From assembly GCA_028280405.1 (NCBI GenBank), contig JANQLW010000006.1, positions 1-36,596 of the forward strand: a DNA stretch of 36,596 nucleotides, read 5' to 3'. The notes below the pieces were generated by a model. It was not told where the DNA came from and searched no databases. It saw only the letters and a program-made list of their open reading frames with translations. Position 1 is the stretch's first letter. Every line of letters begins with the position of its first letter. Positions 18,914 to 27,651 of the stretch are shown here, one piece after another. Both the position numbers and the translations under genes were made by a program. The DNA comes from Bacteroidales bacterium (GTDB lineage Bacteria; Bacteroidota; Bacteroidia; Bacteroidales; GCA-2711565).

Positions 18914-20302
18914 TTAAGGAAATTTTATTCCCGGATAATCTGTAACATTAACTTTTGGAACTCTTGCATTGAACTTTGCATTGATCGCATCAATAAAGAA
19001 GTTTGCAATTACTGCATTTCCTCTGGGATTTAAATGAATTCCGTCAAGAGAGAAAGCTCCTCCGGTAATAAAGGTAGTATTCATTGAAATCCCATCATAT
19101 AACAAGCCTGTTTTAAGTGTATTTAAATGCGTATTCATATCAACAAGGGCAATATCTTTATTATTTACTAACACACTGATAACATCATTAAACTGAGCTG
19201 TTGCAGTTTGAATAGCTTGTATTTCAGCTGCGGTCAATACATATTGACTTGGAATTGGTGTTTTGCTTCCTAATCCTATATCAGGGTTTTTAATATCGGC
19301 TTGTGGAATCGATAATAATACTAATTCACCCTCTTGCATTTGTCTTACTTCGCCTGGAGCAGCCAGATCAACAATGATAAATGGATTGTTTCCGGCAGAG
19401 AATGTAATTCCCAATGCAGCATAAGCAGTATTTAAAGCTGTTGCTGTTGCTTCATCGAGTAATAAAGCATTATAGGGAACTGTAGTGAAGAATGGAATTG
19501 AAGTTACATCCGGAATATTAGCAACAGCTCCTTTAGCTCCGTTAGATACTAATGTATTAATAATAGCTGTCATATAAGTAGTAAATTCAGTCAGGTCAGT
19601 TAATACATCCACAGCACCGCCAGAAGTTGCATATCCTAATACATCATTATTACCTATCCATAAAGTAAAGAAACTTGGAGCCTGTGCCATTGCTTCTTCT
19701 AAAATAGTGGTGCTCGGAGTACTTGCAAATCTTACATAATAAGGATTGAATAAAGGATCTCCTGATACAGGATGCATAGCTCCGTAAGTTCCGTATTTGT
19801 CAAATAAAAGATGGCCTGCTTTAGCTCCCGGAACACCTAAGTTATTATAAGGGCCATCACCGGCAACTGAAGTTAATAGAGCAGCACCTAATTCAGCTGA
19901 AGAAACAGTTACATCATAAGGTACAGGTGATAATGTTTGTCCTCCTGATCCATCGGGAACTAAGCCTAATTTTAATTTAGTATGGAATACAGGATTACCC
20001 TGAGCATCTGATCCGATACCTATTCCTTTATCATCCTCATTTATTAATGGGATTAAAGGTTGTTTTAATTCTCCTTGCATGCCCACCTCTTTGAGTTTGG
20101 TTGCAAGCATATTAGGAAATGAATACATTTGGCCTTCCTGAGATAAAGCCTGACTCGCAAAACCTGCAGTTAAAGAGTTGCCAATGGCTATATATTTTGA
20201 AAAATCAGCTGTACCTGCACTAGAAGGAAATTCGTCGATTTTGGGTTCACAGGCAAATAAAACTGCCAGTGAAAGAAATGCAATTATATATTTATTCTTC
20301 AT
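18914..20302 (-). CDS. SGNH/GDSL-type hydrolase lipoprotein
   Basis: A 462-residue lipoprotein with lipobox LFAC and lipidated C18, so probably an outer-membrane esterase or lipase. All SGNH blocks are seen: block I IAIGNSLTAG with nucleophile S43, a block II glycine in GVPGAKAGHL, block III WIGNND, and block V DGIHLNPRGN with D420 and H423. It is the second gene of a pair: 18 bp upstream ends a FadL-type outer-membrane transporter, the usual Bacteroidota arrangement, suggesting that released fatty acids or other hydrophobic products are taken up. The substrate is inferred from context, not shown. Confidence 0.88.
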   Translation of the reverse strand: MKNKYIIAFLSLAVLFACEPKIDEFPSSAGTADFSKYIAIGNSLTAGFASQALSQEGQMYSFPNMLATKLKEVGMQGELKQPLIPLINEDDKGIGIGSDAQGNPVFHTKLKLGLVPDGSGGQTLSPVPYDVTVSSAELGAALLTSVAGDGPYNNLGVPGAKAGHLLFDKYGTYGAMHPVSGDPLFNPYYVRFASTPSTTILEEAMAQAPSFFTLWIGNNDVLGYATSGGAVDVLTDLTEFTTYMTAIINTLVSNGAKGAVANIPDVTSIPFFTTVPYNALLLDEATATALNTAYAALGITFSAGNNPFIIVDLAAPGEVRQMQEGELVLLSIPQADIKNPDIGLGSKTPIPSQYVLTAAEIQAIQTATAQFNDVISVLVNNKDIALVDMNTHLNTLKTGLLYDGISMNTTFITGGAFSLDGIHLNPRGNAVIANFFIDAINAKFNARVPKVNVTDYPGIKFP

Positions 20303-20320
20303 GTCTTCTAAATTTTGAGG

Positions 20321-21532
20321 TTAAAAACGATATCTGATTCCAAATCCGGGTATGTATGCCACTGTTTGATATTTCCCTGAAAAGTTGGCTGGCGCATAAG
20401 ATTTACTAGTTTCCATACCATTGGTTTGAAGGTAAGATACAGTGAATTGAAGGTTCTCACTATAGTCATAGGTAGCTCCGAAGGTAAATGCAATCGTATT
20501 CAAACTCACAGTTTCAGGACTGAAATAGATATCGCTTGTGGGTGAAGGATCATAATAAGCTCCGGCTCTCAAAGTGATTTTATCATTAAGTTTATATTCA
20601 CCACCAATACGCATAATCAAAGAATTGGAATACTCTCTTGGACTTGATGAATTTAATACCGGTACATCGGTTGATGTAAAATCAAGTGATTTATAAGCAC
20701 TCCAGAATACATAATTGATTTCTGCAGCTAAAGTTAATTTTTCATCAAATTTATAGGCAATACCCACATCCAGGTTCGCCGGCATTGGTAAATCTGCATT
20801 GAAGGTTCCGGAAGGCGGAACCAAAGCTCCTAAAGATTGAGGAATTGTAAAGGTTGCATCTCCATTTTCAAGTTTCATCTTTATCTTTGATCTATAACTT
20901 GCTCCAAAGGTTAATTGGTCAGATATTTTGTAGTAGAACCCAACATTAAATCCCCAGCTACTTGTTTTTCCATTTAGGTTTACTTTGGAATCATCACTAT
21001 AAGGCAATCCTCTTTGTAATTTTACATCTCCGGTAGCATAAACTAAACCTATACCGATACCCATATCTTCAGATATTTTATAGGAAACAGTTGGTTGAAC
21101 GTAAATAGCTTTTAAAGAAATATTTTGAACAAGCATTCTGCCTGCCCAATCATCATCCCAGTTAGCCGTACTTCCATAAGGTGTATATACACCAATACCT
21201 ACCGCAAATTTATCATTGATTTTGTAAGCTCCATAAGCTGAAAAAGGTGGTTTTAAAGGATTGTGGGTTTTTGCCTGATAATTCGTAAAGTCTTTTTGGA
21301 AAGTAGCATTGGATTTCAAAATACTTACACCGGCTGAAAAATCATAAGTGGTTTCCATAAAGGAAAGAGTTCCCGGATTGTAAAATATACCACTTGACCC
21401 AAATACCAAAGGAGTACCAATTAGCCCCATAGTGGTTTGTTGCTGTCCTTGCAGTCTGACCTGATAACCACCCGCATAAACTGTGGTTACGGCAATTAAA
21501 AGAACAAGCATTAAACTTGAAAGTTTCCTCAT
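20321..21532 (-). CDS. FadL/OmpP1-family outer-membrane transport protein
   Basis: A 403-residue outer-membrane beta barrel for hydrophobic compounds such as long-chain fatty acids. It has a signal peptide at about 1-20 (ending VYAGG), the N-terminal hatch-like start (GYQVRLQGQQQTTMGL, FGSSGIFYNPGTLSF), repeated amphipathic strands with a DKFAVGIGVYTPYG motif, and a terminal aromatic strand ending IRYRF, the usual signal for barrel insertion. It is first in an operon with the SGNH-hydrolase lipoprotein. I saw no clear TAnnTTTG in the 156 bp upstream. The family call is firm; the substrate is not determined. Confidence 0.9.
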   Translation of the reverse strand: MRKLSSLMLVLLIAVTTVYAGGYQVRLQGQQQTTMGLIGTPLVFGSSGIFYNPGTLSFMETTYDFSAGVSILKSNATFQKDFTNYQAKTHNPLKPPFSAYGAYKINDKFAVGIGVYTPYGSTANWDDDWAGRMLVQNISLKAIYVQPTVSYKISEDMGIGIGLVYATGDVKLQRGLPYSDDSKVNLNGKTSSWGFNVGFYYKISDQLTFGASYRSKIKMKLENGDATFTIPQSLGALVPPSGTFNADLPMPANLDVGIAYKFDEKLTLAAEINYVFWSAYKSLDFTSTDVPVLNSSSPREYSNSLIMRIGGEYKLNDKITLRAGAYYDPSPTSDIYFSPETVSLNTIAFTFGATYDYSENLQFTVSYLQTNGMETSKSYAPANFSGKYQTVAYIPGFGIRYRF

Positions 21533-21688
21533 AATTAGCGTTTTTTGTTATTATCGCAAACGAATATAGTAAAAATATCAAAGATTATATATTTAAGTAA
21601 TCTGAGTATGAATAAGTTTGGTTTTAATAAAATTGGAGCTCAGTAACTTATTTAGTGAATAAGTTATGTGAAAAAAACAATAAGATAA

Positions 21689-22318
21689 TTAGCGGCTAAG
21701 AAATGATCTGGTAATTTTCGATGAAAGTTTAATCATATACCTCATTGCATGGAGTAAAGACACTGCAGTAATAAAACTGACAAAATAAATGAATACAACT
21801 TCAATAAAAGAATCTGTTTCATACCAACTGTAAAATCTGATTTTTCCAAATACTGAGCTTATAGGAGCATACACCATAGTTACAATAATTCCTAAAAAAA
21901 GAAATAAGGGCAAGCCATATAATAAGGCAATAAATGGTTTTAAACCAAAGTAGATAAATCTTTTCCAGGTTTTCTTATGCTTTATGTATGCTATAAGCTG
22001 TTTTAAGCCTATTTCTTCAGGTTTGTATAAGGATACTTTAGCCAATGATATTTTCAGGTATTTTTCATGAATCTCTTCCTCTTGTTTTGATAAATACCAC
22101 AAAAACTTAAAAGTTGCATTTAGAATATGAATTCCTATCCATAAAGGAGAAAGAATGATACCTAATAGAAATAATGAGTAAATAAAGATCAGGCAAATAG
22201 TATATACAGGAATAGAAACGAAAGTATAAATCACGGAAGTCAGAGTTTTACGCTCAATCAGGAGATCAAAAAAACCTGATTTGTAAAAATCCTCATTGTC
22301 CATTGATAATATACTCAT
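21689..22318 (-). CDS. Four-span membrane protein, possibly sensor-domain-like
   Basis: A 209-residue inner-membrane protein with about four hydrophobic spans in two pairs (about 27-75 and 127-192), separated by a charged helical cytoplasmic-looking loop containing HKKTWKRFIYFGLKP. The two-plus-two topology and the TW-[KR]-x-[FI]-x-Y motif before the second pair resemble the 'putative sensor' domain family seen at the N-terminus of some histidine kinases, but no kinase or regulator follows. It starts 30 bp after ung on the same strand and may be co-transcribed with it. The ATG at 22303 (MDNEDF) is an alternative start. Function unknown. Confidence 0.65.
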   Translation of the reverse strand: MSILSMDNEDFYKSGFFDLLIERKTLTSVIYTFVSIPVYTICLIFIYSLFLLGIILSPLWIGIHILNATFKFLWYLSKQEEEIHEKYLKISLAKVSLYKPEEIGLKQLIAYIKHKKTWKRFIYFGLKPFIALLYGLPLFLFLGIIVTMVYAPISSVFGKIRFYSWYETDSFIEVVFIYFVSFITAVSLLHAMRYMIKLSSKITRSFLSR

Positions 22319-22348
22319 TTTATTTTTTTTATGAAAGATACAATTTTT

Positions 22349-23029
22349 CTAAATTATTTTCCAATCAATTTTATCTTTACCATACCGGCTAAGTATTTCA
22401 TTGGCCTTTGAAAAGTGCCTGCAACCAAAAAAACCTCTATTGGCAGATAATGGCGAGGGATGTACTGAAGTTAAAATATGATGTTTGCTTTGATCGATCA
22501 GTTCTTTTTTAGCGATGGCATAACTCCCCCATAATAGAAAAATCAAATGTTCTTTCCGGTCCGAAAGATGTTTAATAACTGCATCCGTAAAGTTTTCCCA
22601 ACCTCTTTTTTGATGTGAACCAGCTTGATGAGCCCTGACACTTAAGGTCGCATTCAACAGCAATACTCCTTGATTGGCCCATTGCTCCAGATTCCCGTGA
22701 TCCGGAATGTTATGCCCTAAATCATCTTTTATTTCTTTGAATATGTTTTGTAATGAAGGTGGTTTTTGGATCCCTTTGGGAACAGAGAAACATAAGCCAT
22801 GTGCCTGGCCCGGTCCATGATAAGGGTCCTGTCCCAAAATTACCAGTTTAACCGTGTCAAATGGAGTGTGGTTAAAAGCAGCAAACATCTTACTTCCGGG
22901 TGGGTAAATAATATGCTTCTTTTTTTCTTCCAGTAAGAAATTTTTTAGCTGGGCAAAATAGGGTTGCTTAAATTCTTCTTTTAAGAGTTCTTTCCAGGAA
23001 TCTTCAATTTGAGGGTTAATTTTCGACAT
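22349..23029 (-). CDS. ung: Uracil-DNA glycosylase, family 1
   Basis: Removes uracil from DNA to start base-excision repair. The 226-residue product is of normal family length. The catalytic water-activating motif GQDPYHGPGQAHGL has D68, and the active-site loop HPSPLSANRGFFGCRHF has H190. The uracil-pocket stretch LLLNATLSV (123-131) is also intact. Nothing is unusual in sequence. Its start faces the small lipoprotein gene at 23088 across a 58-bp gap. Confidence 0.97.
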   Translation of the reverse strand: MSKINPQIEDSWKELLKEEFKQPYFAQLKNFLLEEKKKHIIYPPGSKMFAAFNHTPFDTVKLVILGQDPYHGPGQAHGLCFSVPKGIQKPPSLQNIFKEIKDDLGHNIPDHGNLEQWANQGVLLLNATLSVRAHQAGSHQKRGWENFTDAVIKHLSDRKEHLIFLLWGSYAIAKKELIDQSKHHILTSVHPSPLSANRGFFGCRHFSKANEILSRYGKDKIDWKII

Positions 23030-23087
23030 TTGGTTTCAGGCTAAACTAAAAATTACTAATATTGTATGTATTCTAAAAAGTAAATTT

Positions 23088-23231
23088 ATGAAAAAACTTG
23101 GGATTGCTTTATGTGCTTTTTTATTTCTTTGCCTTCTTCTATCCTCTTGCAGAACAATGAAAGATTGCCCGGCTTACGGCAAATACGAACCTAAATTTAA
23201 AGTGGGTGTCGGAGTGGGTGCAAAGTATTAA
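23088..23231 (+). CDS. Small lipoprotein (47 residues)
   Basis: ATG at 23088, TAA at 23229-23231. The product has a Lys-Lys start, a hydrophobic core (LGIALCAFLFLCLLL) and a lipobox LSSC with C21. A 26-residue mature tail, RTMKDCPAYGKYEPKFKVGV plus GVGAKY, is basic and aromatic/Gly-rich. Such minimal lipoproteins are common in Bacteroidota and often missed. A near-match -7 element TAATATTG lies at 23057-23064, 23 bp upstream. Its stop overlaps the end of the convergent batE gene by 4 bases. The lipobox and the clean placement are the evidence; the function is unknown. Confidence 0.72.
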   Translation: MKKLGIALCAFLFLCLLLSSCRTMKDCPAYGKYEPKFKVGVGVGAKY

Positions 23232-23986
23232 ATATATTTAACCAAATTTTCCTTTAGCCAGCCGATACTTCCATTCGCTATTTTTATTTCAATCCAGTCA
23301 CCTATTTTATCCAGAATATATACTTTAGTACCTTCATGAATTACAAATAAATCAACGCTGTTTTTATTTGGTGAACTCTTCACGGTAATTGTAGGTTCAA
23401 ATAAAATGGCCTCCTTGTGATTTTTTGTATAATAATATTTTTGATATGAAACAAAGAATGAGGATATGGATAATAATAGAAATATAAGTCCAAACAAGAA
23501 AAATAGTTTTTTTATAAACCGTTGTTGTGACAATAGGAAAATCGCTGAAAAGGCAAGTGTAATGAAAAAAAGCACTATTGCAACTTTTGCCCAGTTATTC
23601 GTCGAAAATATATTATAGAACGAATTCCACCATCTTTTAAAAATAATTTGTGGAACAACTTCAATTTTATCTACAATCCGACTGTTTGCAATGCCAAGGT
23701 TATAAAGGATGTCTTTATCATTAGGACTGAGTTTTTTTGCTTTTTCATAATACAATATTGCAGAGCTTAAATCTTTTAATTTGAAATAGGCATTTCCAAT
23801 ATTATAATAAAGCTGAGCTGATTCAACTTTGTTTTCTAAAATCTGATAATATGTTTTGATGGCCTCATTATACCGGCCTGCATCATATTGCTGGTTTGCT
23901 TTTGTTAAAAGAGACTGATTCGTTGTATTGGCATTTAAACCAATAAATCCGAAAAGCAAAAAGAATAGGATCACGTGTTTTTTCAT
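23228..23986 (-). CDS. batE: BatE-like TPR and SH3 membrane protein
   Basis: A 252-residue envelope protein: signal peptide at about 1-20, TPR motifs at about 26-105 (ANQQYDAGRYNEAIKTYYQI, YYNIGNAYFKLKDLSSAILY), then two membrane spans at about 133-180 and a C-terminal bacterial SH3-like domain at about 190-250 (VKSSPNKNSVDLFVIHEGTK, GDWIEIKIANGSIGWLKENL). This layout is that of BatE, last gene of the Bacteroidota Bat operon, and it begins 8 bp after batD. The Bat proteins were linked to aerotolerance in Bacteroides; their mechanism is not settled. It ends convergently, overlapping the small lipoprotein gene. Confidence 0.85.
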   Translation of the reverse strand: MKKHVILFFLLFGFIGLNANTTNQSLLTKANQQYDAGRYNEAIKTYYQILENKVESAQLYYNIGNAYFKLKDLSSAILYYEKAKKLSPNDKDILYNLGIANSRIVDKIEVVPQIIFKRWWNSFYNIFSTNNWAKVAIVLFFITLAFSAIFLLSQQRFIKKLFFLFGLIFLLLSISSFFVSYQKYYYTKNHKEAILFEPTITVKSSPNKNSVDLFVIHEGTKVYILDKIGDWIEIKIANGSIGWLKENLVKYI

Positions 23987-23994
23987 CTTTACTT

Positions 23995-25836
23995 TTATTT
24001 TAATTCTCTTTCAATTTTACTTATTATTTCAAGAGCCTCATTATAAATTTTATCCATATTGGAAGTTGGATCTCCGGGAGCAAAACGGGCATAATCACAA
24101 TGATTGAGTGCATCCGTAAACTGAGTGATTATTTTCTCTTTTACTCCTTTTTGCGTCAGGGCATCTTTTACCGTATCATTTGATAATTCAGATAAAGGAA
24201 TGTTGAACTTATCAGCTAAATATCCCCACAATGCCTGAGAAACTTCATTGTAAAATGCAGTAGATTCTTTAGTCCCCAGATATTGATTTGCTTTTTTCAG
24301 GTTTTTTCTGGCAACCTTTGTAGCCTTTTTATGGCGCATTAATGATTGATTGCTCAATTTCTTTACTCTTTTCTTCCAAATAATAATGAACAATATGAAT
24401 AATATTATGGCAATTAAATAACTCAGAATAAAGTTTAAACTTCCATAAAAGAATTCAGCTATCGGATAAAGTTTTTTCGCATCGGTTTTGATATGTCTGA
24501 TATCCTGACCAATATATCGTATGTCTTCCTGATTAACACCGCTGTATGTTACACCTGATTGATAATCTTCACTTTTTTCAACTTTTATATTATAAGCTTT
24601 TGCAGATTTTGATTCATATTTTCTGCTTGCAGGATTAAAGAATGTAAAATTATAGGTATCTATTTTAAAATCACCGGGATTTCTTGGAATGATTAAATAT
24701 TCAAAAGTACGGCTTCCTACCATTCCCTGGTCAGTTTTACGAATATTATCCTGAATCTTTGGATCATAGACTTCAAAGTCGGTAGGAAAATTTAAATCGG
24801 GTTTCTCCAGTAATTGAATATTGCCACTACCCGAAATCGTATATTTAAGTGTAATCGCATCATTTGTTTTTAAAGTGGTTTTATCAATACTTGAAGTCAA
24901 ACGGTAATTCCCAACTGCTCCACTAAAATTTAAAGGCTTGGAATCCGTAGGCAAAACTTTAACATTTACCGTAACAGGATTAGATTCCATAAAATGTTTT
25001 ACATTTTTATAACCACTAAAAAAGGGATCGTCAAAGAAACTGTCAAAAACGGAATTGGATCTTCTTCGGCGACTATTATCCCTAACCTGAACCAGGCAAC
25101 TTAGTTCTAAGGGATCAATTTTAATTTTTCCACTTTTTTGAGGGATCAAAGCTAATTTTCTCAATTCTGCAGTAACATATTCAACGCCATTAATAATCTC
25201 AGAAGATTGTTTTAGAGGCGTATTGGGTTCATTTAGATCTTTCATCCAGAAGCCGGGAAAATTTGGCTGTTCTTCAAGATTCAGATTTTGAACGGGAACT
25301 TTTGTATATATCTTATAAGTAATGATTATTTGTTCTCCAATAAATGGATTTTTATTACTTATTTCGGCTTTTAAAAATAAATCATCTTTGGTAAAGCTGG
25401 TTTTAGATTTTGCTTGCTCTCCCTGCGATTGATTGGTTCTCTTGTGTCTTTCTTTCGCAACCGTAATTGTTAAGGGATTTGTTTTATATTCTTTTCCATC
25501 AACTTTTATAGATGCAGGCTGAATAGTGAATTCCCCTTCCTTTAAGGCTCGTAAATAATATGTATAAGTAATGGTGGTAGATTGGGACATTCGTCCGTTA
25601 ATGTTCGAGAAACTGGTATTATGTGATTTATTAGGGCCGGATAAGACTTTGAAGTTACTGCCAAAGTCAGGTGTTTTTAAATTTTCACCCTCAGCATTTA
25701 CAGTAAATTGGATAACAAATTGATCGCCAACTGCAACTTGTGTTTGCCCCGTAGCTTTAAAGCTGATTTCCTGAGCATACAAAAAAGTTGTACCGTTTGC
25801 CAAAATAAATAGAAATAATACCAGATATTTTTTCAT
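23995..25836 (-). CDS. batD: BatD-like membrane protein
   Basis: A 613-residue protein: signal peptide at about 1-21, a large periplasmic part of repeated beta-sandwich-like modules (QTQVAVGDQFVIQFTV, KNPFIGEQIIITYKIY, KTTLKTNDAITLKYTISGSG), one membrane span near 468-490, then a basic cytoplasmic tail with a helical region (ALWGYLADKFNIPLSELSND). This matches the BatD family in size and architecture. It lies 42 bp after batC, the widest gap within the Bat block apart from moxR-DUF58, and that gap holds a -7 element at 25859-25866, so batD-batE may also have their own promoter. Its role is presumed to be in the Bat envelope complex. Confidence 0.9.
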   Translation of the reverse strand: MKKYLVLFLFILANGTTFLYAQEISFKATGQTQVAVGDQFVIQFTVNAEGENLKTPDFGSNFKVLSGPNKSHNTSFSNINGRMSQSTTITYTYYLRALKEGEFTIQPASIKVDGKEYKTNPLTITVAKERHKRTNQSQGEQAKSKTSFTKDDLFLKAEISNKNPFIGEQIIITYKIYTKVPVQNLNLEEQPNFPGFWMKDLNEPNTPLKQSSEIINGVEYVTAELRKLALIPQKSGKIKIDPLELSCLVQVRDNSRRRRSNSVFDSFFDDPFFSGYKNVKHFMESNPVTVNVKVLPTDSKPLNFSGAVGNYRLTSSIDKTTLKTNDAITLKYTISGSGNIQLLEKPDLNFPTDFEVYDPKIQDNIRKTDQGMVGSRTFEYLIIPRNPGDFKIDTYNFTFFNPASRKYESKSAKAYNIKVEKSEDYQSGVTYSGVNQEDIRYIGQDIRHIKTDAKKLYPIAEFFYGSLNFILSYLIAIILFILFIIIWKKRVKKLSNQSLMRHKKATKVARKNLKKANQYLGTKESTAFYNEVSQALWGYLADKFNIPLSELSNDTVKDALTQKGVKEKIITQFTDALNHCDYARFAPGDPTSNMDKIYNEALEIISKIERELK

Positions 25837-25858
25837 TGTTCTGTTCTCAATGGTTTTG

Positions 25859-25866
25859 CAAATGTA
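25859..25866 (-). promoter_or_regulatory. Candidate internal promoter element for batD-batE
   Basis: The minus strand reads TACATTTG, an exact TAnnTTTG match in the batC-batD gap, ending 22 bp before the batD ATG, the same leader range as other promoters here. An ATTGG lies 16 bases further upstream in place of a -33 TTTG. Confidence 0.4.
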
Positions 25867-25878
25867 TAAATTAATGGT

Positions 25879-26622
25879 TTACCAATCTTTTTCACTAGTA
25901 GTGACTTTTGCACTTTTAGCTTTTAATTTCTTTAATTTTTCAATCGTTTTCTTTTCATCATTTTTCAGGGCCTCAAGCATTCTTTCAGCATCTTGTTTCG
26001 ATATTTGCCGTTGTTGGGGTTGTTGCTGTTGTTGCTTCTGATCTTGATTTTGCTGTTGATCTTTATTCTGTTGCTCATTCTTTTGATCTTGCTGATCTTT
26101 TTTATCTTGTTGGTCCTGCTGGTCCTTTTTGTCTTGTTGATCTTTATTCTGATCCTTATTCTGGTCTTTATCTTGTTGTTGCTCTTCCTGTTCTTTTAGT
26201 TTTTGTTTTGCATATTCCAGATTATACCTGGTTTCTTCATCTTTAGGGTTGTTTCTTAAAGCATTTTTAAATGCTTCCACACTTTCTTTATACTTTTCTT
26301 TCGACATGAAAGTATTGCCGAGATTATGGAATGCATCGGCTCTTTCGTTTTTGTCTTCAAATTGTTTGCTCAATTCTTCAAAAATCTTTTTAGAGCCTTC
26401 AAAATCTTTTTGATTGTAAAGAGCACCGCCTAAATTGAAATTCCCTTTTAAGGATTTATTATTTACTTCCAATGATTTACGGTAATTGACTTCGGCATTT
26501 TTATAATCACCTTCTTCAAAAGATTTATTCCCTTTCCTGATCAGCTTAGCCTCTTTTTGGGCAAACCCAATTAATGGGAATAGCAACAATAATATAATTA
26601 ATAGCTTCTTCATACTAATCAA
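25879..26622 (-). CDS. batC: BatC-like TPR protein with Gln/Asp/Lys-rich tract
   Basis: A 247-residue exported protein: signal peptide to about 21 (ending GFAQ), TPR motifs at about 25-138 (GNKSFEEGDYKNAEVNYRKS, NLGGALYNQKDFEGSKKIFE, HNLGNTFMSKEKYKESVEAF), then a low-complexity tract of K, D, Q and N at about 144-206, and a conserved C-terminal stretch QISKQDAERMLEALKNDEKK typical of Bat TPR proteins. The first ATG overlaps the batB stop by 8 bases; a second ATG three codons in (26613) would leave a 1-base gap. Either start implies coupled translation. Probably a scaffold of the Bat complex. Confidence 0.88.
   Translation of the reverse strand: MISMKKLLIILLLLFPLIGFAQKEAKLIRKGNKSFEEGDYKNAEVNYRKSLEVNNKSLKGNFNLGGALYNQKDFEGSKKIFEELSKQFEDKNERADAFHNLGNTFMSKEKYKESVEAFKNALRNNPKDEETRYNLEYAKQKLKEQEEQQQDKDQNKDQNKDQQDKKDQQDQQDKKDQQDQKNEQQNKDQQQNQDQKQQQQQPQQRQISKQDAERMLEALKNDEKKTIEKLKKLKAKSAKVTTSEKDW
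26005..26193 (-). repeat. Low-complexity repeat inside batC
   Basis: Degenerate 15-bp-scale repeats encode KDQ/QQDKKDQQDQ units (residues about 144-206). The reverse strand appears as a Leu/Ile-rich open frame, which is an artefact. Such tracts can change length by slippage. Confidence 0.8.
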
Positions 26623-27640
26623 ATAATTTAATTTTGTCGGCCCATTTACTTTTACGATCTACAATGATGAACTCAAAGATCAATAATAAAACGGCCAATG
26701 CTAAAAAATATTGAAAACGGTCTTCATAATCCGAAAATGTTTTAGATTCAAATTCAGATTCTTCTAATTTGTCAAGCTCTTCATAAATTTTGTTTACTCC
26801 AACCTGAGTATTCGTAGCTCCGATATATTTCCCTTCACCAATAGCAGCAATTTTTTCAAGCATTACAACATTTAACTTTGTTGTAATTATGCTACCACTT
26901 TTATCTTTTTTATAGCCTGTAAGTTTTCCATTTTTCATAATAGGGATGGGTGCACCTTCAGCTAATCCCATTCCGATAGTGTAAACTTTGATTCCTTCTT
27001 TTACTGCAGCTTCTACATTTTTTAAAGCGTCACCTTCATGGTTTTCTCCATCTGTAATTACCACTATGGCTTTGTTATGTTTGCTTTCTCCAAATGATTT
27101 CACTGCAAGGTTTACGGCTTCTCCAATAGCAGTTCCTTGTACTGGTAACATATCTGGGGTAATCGTGTTTAAAAACATTTTTGCCGCAGCATAATCTGTA
27201 GTAATTGGTAATTGAGTGTATGCATGGCCTGCAAAAACAATAATACCTATACGATCTCCTTTTAACTTATCGATCAATTTAGAGATGGCTTGTTTGGATG
27301 CCAATAATCTGCTTGGTTTTATATCCTGTGCCAACATACTGTTGGAAACATCCAGAGCTATTATCAGATCTATACCTTTCCGCTTTGCCTTTTCAATTTT
27401 GGAACCTATTTGTGGGTTGGCAATGGCTATTACCAAACATACATAAGCCAGCATCCAGATCACTAGTTTTACAAGCGGACGATTGGAAGAAATCTTAGGC
27501 ATTAATTTGCTGATAAGATGTGCCTCTCCTAATTTTTGTATGGCATTTTTTCTCCAGTATTTTACAAATAGGTGCAATCCCATAAATACCGGAAGAAGTA
27601 ATAATGCATATAAAAATTCTATGTATTCAAATCTGATCAT
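26615..27640 (-). CDS. batB: BatB-like VWA-domain membrane protein
   Basis: A 341-residue inner-membrane protein with two N-terminal spans (about 8-27 and 57-75), a von Willebrand factor A domain at about 90-290 and a C-terminal span near 312-332. The MIDAS metal site is present as D97, S99 and S101 in ALDVSNSM, followed by DIKPSRLLASKQAI and later VITDGENHEGDALK. It pairs with batA, 11 bp upstream, which has the same architecture; the two probably assemble together with MoxR. Good match to BatB by position and topology. Confidence 0.92.
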   Translation of the reverse strand: MIRFEYIEFLYALLLLPVFMGLHLFVKYWRKNAIQKLGEAHLISKLMPKISSNRPLVKLVIWMLAYVCLVIAIANPQIGSKIEKAKRKGIDLIIALDVSNSMLAQDIKPSRLLASKQAISKLIDKLKGDRIGIIVFAGHAYTQLPITTDYAAAKMFLNTITPDMLPVQGTAIGEAVNLAVKSFGESKHNKAIVVITDGENHEGDALKNVEAAVKEGIKVYTIGMGLAEGAPIPIMKNGKLTGYKKDKSGSIITTKLNVVMLEKIAAIGEGKYIGATNTQVGVNKIYEELDKLEESEFESKTFSDYEDRFQYFLALAVLLLIFEFIIVDRKSKWADKIKLFD

Positions 27641-27651
27641 ATCTGTCGCTC

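Noticed and set aside
26005..26193. CRISPR-like or tandem DNA repeat in the batC region
   Set aside because: The repetition is degenerate and in frame, encoding a Q/D/K/N tract without constant repeats and unique spacers.
25993..26199. Leu/Ile-rich open frame on the plus strand
   Set aside because: It is the reverse strand of the Gln/Asp/Lys low-complexity tract of batC, not a membrane protein gene.
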